In this document: in pieces, positions 6,219 through 7,194 of the stretch
How positions within the stretch are numbered: position 1 is the stretch's first letter
How the letters are laid out: each line of letters opens with the position of its first letter
NCBI GenBank assembly: GCA_905373195.1
Contig: CAJPSG010000050.1
Coordinates: 1-7,194 of the forward strand
DNA from: Kingella oralis
Lineage (GTDB): Bacteria; Pseudomonadota; Gammaproteobacteria; Burkholderiales; Neisseriaceae
DNA length: 7,194 nt
Direction of reading: 5' to 3'
Made by a program: the position numbers and the translations under genes
The notes under the pieces: generated by a model
The model's input: the letters and a program-made list of their open reading frames with translations, nothing else
What the model was told of the DNA's origin: nothing
The model's database searches: none

Positions 6219-7097
6219 ATGTTCCACATCGCCCCGCCCAATATTGCGCCCTATCGCGCCCACGCGCAGCAACATTTTCCCAGCTTGCTTGCCCCCCGCC
6301 CCAGCAACAGCCATAAAGGCACATTTGGCACGGTGGGCATTATTGGCGGCGGCGATGGCATGACAGGCGCGGCATTGCTGGCGGGGATTGCCGCGCTGCA
6401 AACGGGTTGCGGCAAGGTGTTCGTTGGGCTTAACCAAGCCACGCCGCCCAGCGCCGCCTATGCCTATCATCCCGAATTGATGCTAGACACCAGCGCGCAT
6501 ATTGTTCAGCGCAACAACATCAGCACATGGGTGATTGGCTGCGGCTTGGGGCAAAACGAATCCGCCGCCCGCGCTTTGCACGCCATTTGGAACAGCAACC
6601 GCCCGCAACTGGTGTTAGACGCAGACGCGCTGCATTTGCTGGTGAACCATCCCAAATTGTTCCCGCCCGCTCGCCATACCGATTTGGTGCTCACACCCCA
6701 CCCTGGCGAAGCCGCGCATTTGCTGGATGTGAGCGCAAGCCGCGTGCAAAGCAACCGCGCATGGGCGGCGCGTGAAATCGCCAACCGCTATCGCGCGTGG
6801 TGCATTTTAAAAGGGCATGAAACCGTGATTTCATCGGCGCGGGGCTTTTTGCACGTGAATAAAACAGGCAACGCGGGCTTGGCAACCGCAGGCAGCGGCG
6901 ATGTGTTGTCGGGCATTGTGGGCAGCTTGTTGGCGCAAGGCATTGCGGCGGAAGAAGCCGTATCCGCGGCGGTTTGGTTGCACGGCGCGTCATCGGAAAT
7001 TTTGGCGTATATGCAAGTGGGTCCGATTGGTTTGCTGGCAGGGGAAATCGCGGAGACGGTGCGCTGGTTGCGAAACCGATTGACGGCGAATATTTAG
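6219..7097 (+). CDS. nnrD: ADP-dependent NAD(P)H-hydrate dehydratase, stand-alone
   Basis: The 292-residue product matches the YjeF C-terminal/CARKD family, a ribokinase-like fold that uses ADP to dehydrate (S)-NADHX or (S)-NADPHX back to NAD(P)H. Seen in order: KGTFGTVGIIGGGDGMTGAA (33-52), VIGCGLG (105-111), LDADAL (133-138), LTPHPGEAAHLL (158-169), KGHETVI (198-204), and NKTGNAGLATAGSGDVLSG (214-232) with the likely catalytic Asp228 of the GSGD motif, then the C-terminal helices. The first 30 residues are a short extension, far too small for the NnrE epimerase domain fused to it in E. coli YjeF, so the epimerase must be encoded elsewhere. The ATG has AAAGGA at 6206-6211 with 7-base spacing. 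Hairpins lie on both sides, suggesting a largely separate transcription unit. Confidence 0.94.
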   Translation: MFHIAPPNIAPYRAHAQQHFPSLLAPRPSNSHKGTFGTVGIIGGGDGMTGAALLAGIAALQTGCGKVFVGLNQATPPSAAYAYHPELMLDTSAHIVQRNNISTWVIGCGLGQNESAARALHAIWNSNRPQLVLDADALHLLVNHPKLFPPARHTDLVLTPHPGEAAHLLDVSASRVQSNRAWAAREIANRYRAWCILKGHETVISSARGFLHVNKTGNAGLATAGSGDVLSGIVGSLLAQGIAAEEAVSAAVWLHGASSEILAYMQVGPIGLLAGEIAETVRWLRNRLTANI

Positions 7098-7125
7098 CGG
7101 TGGCGTTGTTGTCCTAATCCTAATA

Positions 7126-7163
7126 AGGCAGCCTGAAACGATGGAGTGGTTTTCAGGCTGCCT
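7126..7163. terminator. Inverted uptake-sequence pair after nnrD, probable terminator
   Basis: Uptake words at 7126-7137 (+) and 7152-7163 (-) give a perfect 13-bp stem (7126-7138 with 7151-7163) and a 12-base loop. A short TTTAT follows (from 7163), making this the most terminator-like of the uptake-sequence hairpins here. It begins 28 bases after the nnrD stop. Confidence 0.7.
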
Positions 7164-7179
7164 TTATACTGGGTGATTG

Positions 7180-7191
7180 AGGCAGCCTGAA
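7180..7191 (+). repeat. DNA uptake sequence at the window end
   Basis: An exact AGGCAGCCTGAA. It can pair with 7152-7163 in a 14-bp stem (7150-7163 with 7180-7193), competing with the 7126-7163 hairpin. Confidence 0.9.
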
Positions 7192-7194
7192 AAA

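Noticed and set aside
5437..7191. The dense inverted repeats as a CRISPR-like or mobile-element array
   Set aside because: Spacing is irregular, the unit is a 12-base uptake word, and no cas or transposase gene is present.

Overview
The window looks like chromosomal DNA of a member of the Neisseriaceae, most likely Kingella or a close relative. The main reason is a 12-base word, AGGCAGCCTGAA, found exactly 16 times on the two strands in 7.2 kb. From memory this is the 'AG-king' dialect of the neisserial DNA uptake sequence (DUS). Exact species cannot be fixed from the sequence alone. The genes are ordinary core or near-core genes; there is no insertion sequence, CRISPR array, RNA gene or phage gene that I can see.

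Layout. Positions 3-812 (+) are the 3' part of an unrecognised membrane protein gene with four predicted membrane segments; its start lies before the window. A 215-base gap holding four uptake sequences and a possible promoter leads to ridA (1028-1411, +), the imine/enamine deaminase. ridA is followed by a perfect 14-bp hairpin and then a classic terminator. A convergent terminator belongs to a long fimV/tspA-type gene on the minus strand (1614-4541): secreted LysM region, one membrane helix, a very long acidic repetitive cytoplasmic tail and a FimV C-terminal motif. It appears to start at TTG.

A 237-base divergent intergenic region with candidate promoters in both directions separates fimV from adk (4779-5426, +), adenylate kinase. 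Next come a small exported CNP1-like protein (5500-6093, +) and nnrD (6219-7097, +), the stand-alone ADP-dependent NAD(P)H-hydrate dehydratase. Uptake sequences arranged as inverted repeats follow adk, the CNP1-like gene and nnrD; they form strong hairpins and probably serve as transcription terminators.

How the genes relate. ridA (removing reactive enamines), nnrD (repairing damaged NAD(P)H) and adk (adenylate balance) are metabolic housekeeping or damage-control genes, but nothing here shows they are one operon: each has its own ribosome binding site or leader and hairpins lie between them. I found no convincing new system. The most notable points are the DUS architecture (paired, triple, in-frame inside a signal peptide, supplying a stop codon), the unexplained palindrome after ridA, the inverted repeat over the adk start codon, and the repeat-built acidic tail of the FimV-like protein.
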